Of a stretch of 64,000 nt of DNA, positions 63,875-64,000 are shown one piece after another. The translations under genes were made by a program, and so were the position numbers. The notes under the pieces are model-generated. The model made no database searches, had not been told where the DNA came from, and saw only the letters and a program-made list of their open reading frames with translations. Source of the DNA: Mariniphaga sp. (GTDB lineage: Bacteria; Bacteroidota; Bacteroidia; Bacteroidales; Prolixibacteraceae); NCBI GenBank assembly GCA_024636975.1, contig JAGXGA010000061.1:236285-300284 (forward strand). The letters are read 5' to 3'. Within the stretch, counting starts at the first letter, position 1. The number at the start of each line of letters is the position of its first letter.

Positions 63875-64000
63875 TTCGAAATTGACGGATAAAGCCTTTT
63901 GAGTTTTATCCGTGCCTGGTCATTTGTAAACTGCCAGTTAATCTTGGCATTCTTATTATTCCTGTGATTTTGCCATGCATCTACTTCTGATTTTATTTCT
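63863..64000. mobile_element. insertion sequence, IS630-like, left end
   Basis: The element begins right after TA (63861-63862), the target dinucleotide of IS630/mariner elements, with GTGTTGTGTTAATTCGAAAT. Its transposase ends 9 bases inside. The other terminal repeat and the duplicated TA are outside the window, so the family call rests on the transposase C-terminus, the TA junction and the disrupted gene. Confidence 0.65.
63871..64000 (-). CDS. IS630-like transposase, C-terminal part
   Basis: Only the last 42 codons are in the window; the gene continues to the right. Read on the minus strand the end is KINWQFTNDQARIKLKRLYP followed by SISN and a stop (TAA at 63871-63873 on the complement), preceded by EVDAWQNHRNNKNA. 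The pattern AW...RN...INWQFT...AR.KLK.LYP is what I recall of IS630-family transposases at their C-terminus. The catalytic residues lie outside the window. A hairpin of CGGATAAA (63886-63893) and TTTATCCG (63905-63912) falls within these codons. Confidence 0.75.
   Translation of the reverse strand, partial: EIKSEVDAWQNHRNNKNAKINWQFTNDQARIKLKRLYPSISN

Noticed and set aside
63886..63912. Terminator hairpin near the right end
   Set aside because: The stem CGGATAAA/TTTATCCG lies within the transposase coding sequence and lacks a T tract on the plus strand.

Overview
The window looks like chromosomal DNA of a member of the Bacteroidota. The evidence is C-terminal sorting domains of the type IX secretion system (T9SS), vegetative promoters of the TTTG / TAnnTTTG type, few Shine-Dalgarno sequences, the conserved order ftsX-DUF3098-uppP-truB-queA, the cluster sigma54-type regulator-lptE-secG, and DUF5916 and PorT-like outer-membrane proteins. 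Class Bacteroidia, perhaps the Marinilabiliales/Prolixibacteraceae group, is my best guess from gene content. It is inference, not a measured placement.

Layout. At 1-9.6 kb are a partial pgi, a Tat-exported aldo/keto reductase, a repeat-bearing spacer, a secreted serine hydrolase with deoC, a large T9SS-exported modular protein resembling a glycoside hydrolase, a tiny protein that is almost only a T9SS sorting tail, and kdsB. At 9.9-12.7 kb lie a sigma54-type activator, lptE, a TPR-like protein and secG, facing aroK across a shared terminator. parE and parC (topoisomerase IV) follow. At 18-24.6 kb is a TetR-TolC-adaptor-RND-PII-like drug or metal efflux operon with a 30-bp palindromic operator in the tetR promoter. 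At 24.8-36.9 kb are a class I HMG-CoA reductase and, on the other strand, methyltransferases, the queA-truB-uppP-ftsX housekeeping run, an amino-acid permease with regulatory tail domains and a CPA2 antiporter with USP-like domains.

At 36.9-37.7 kb a spacer is packed with repeats, including a 58-bp perfect palindrome, and precedes a lone dynamin-like membrane GTPase. At 39.5-49.2 kb a minus-strand block carries DUF2264, a GH10 xylanase, an unknown protein, an inositol-monophosphatase-family protein, a SorE-like dehydrogenase, an aldolase/short-chain-dehydrogenase fusion and a PHP-domain protein. The last three look like one sugar or polyol catabolic unit. At 49.3-52.1 kb is rplM-rpsI-rpsB-tsf with a strong promoter and two candidate RNA leader structures.

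At 52.2-60.6 kb a five-gene export operon (two HlyD-type adaptors, a MacB-like permease without an ATPase, a TolC protein and a beta-barrel protein) diverges from a LytS/LytTR two-component pair. The right end holds a PepSY-associated membrane protein, a DUF5916 outer-membrane protein and a DUF4405-like gene cut off by an insertion sequence that looks like IS630, whose transposase runs out of the window. I saw no tRNA, rRNA, CRISPR array or prophage.

No block here is clearly a new biological system. The best leads are the ATPase-less export operon with its divergent sensor pair, the SorE-like/aldolase-SDR/PHP unit, the dynamin-like GTPase beside the repeat island, the rpsB hairpin with an overlapping 24-codon frame, and the IS-broken DUF4405 gene.
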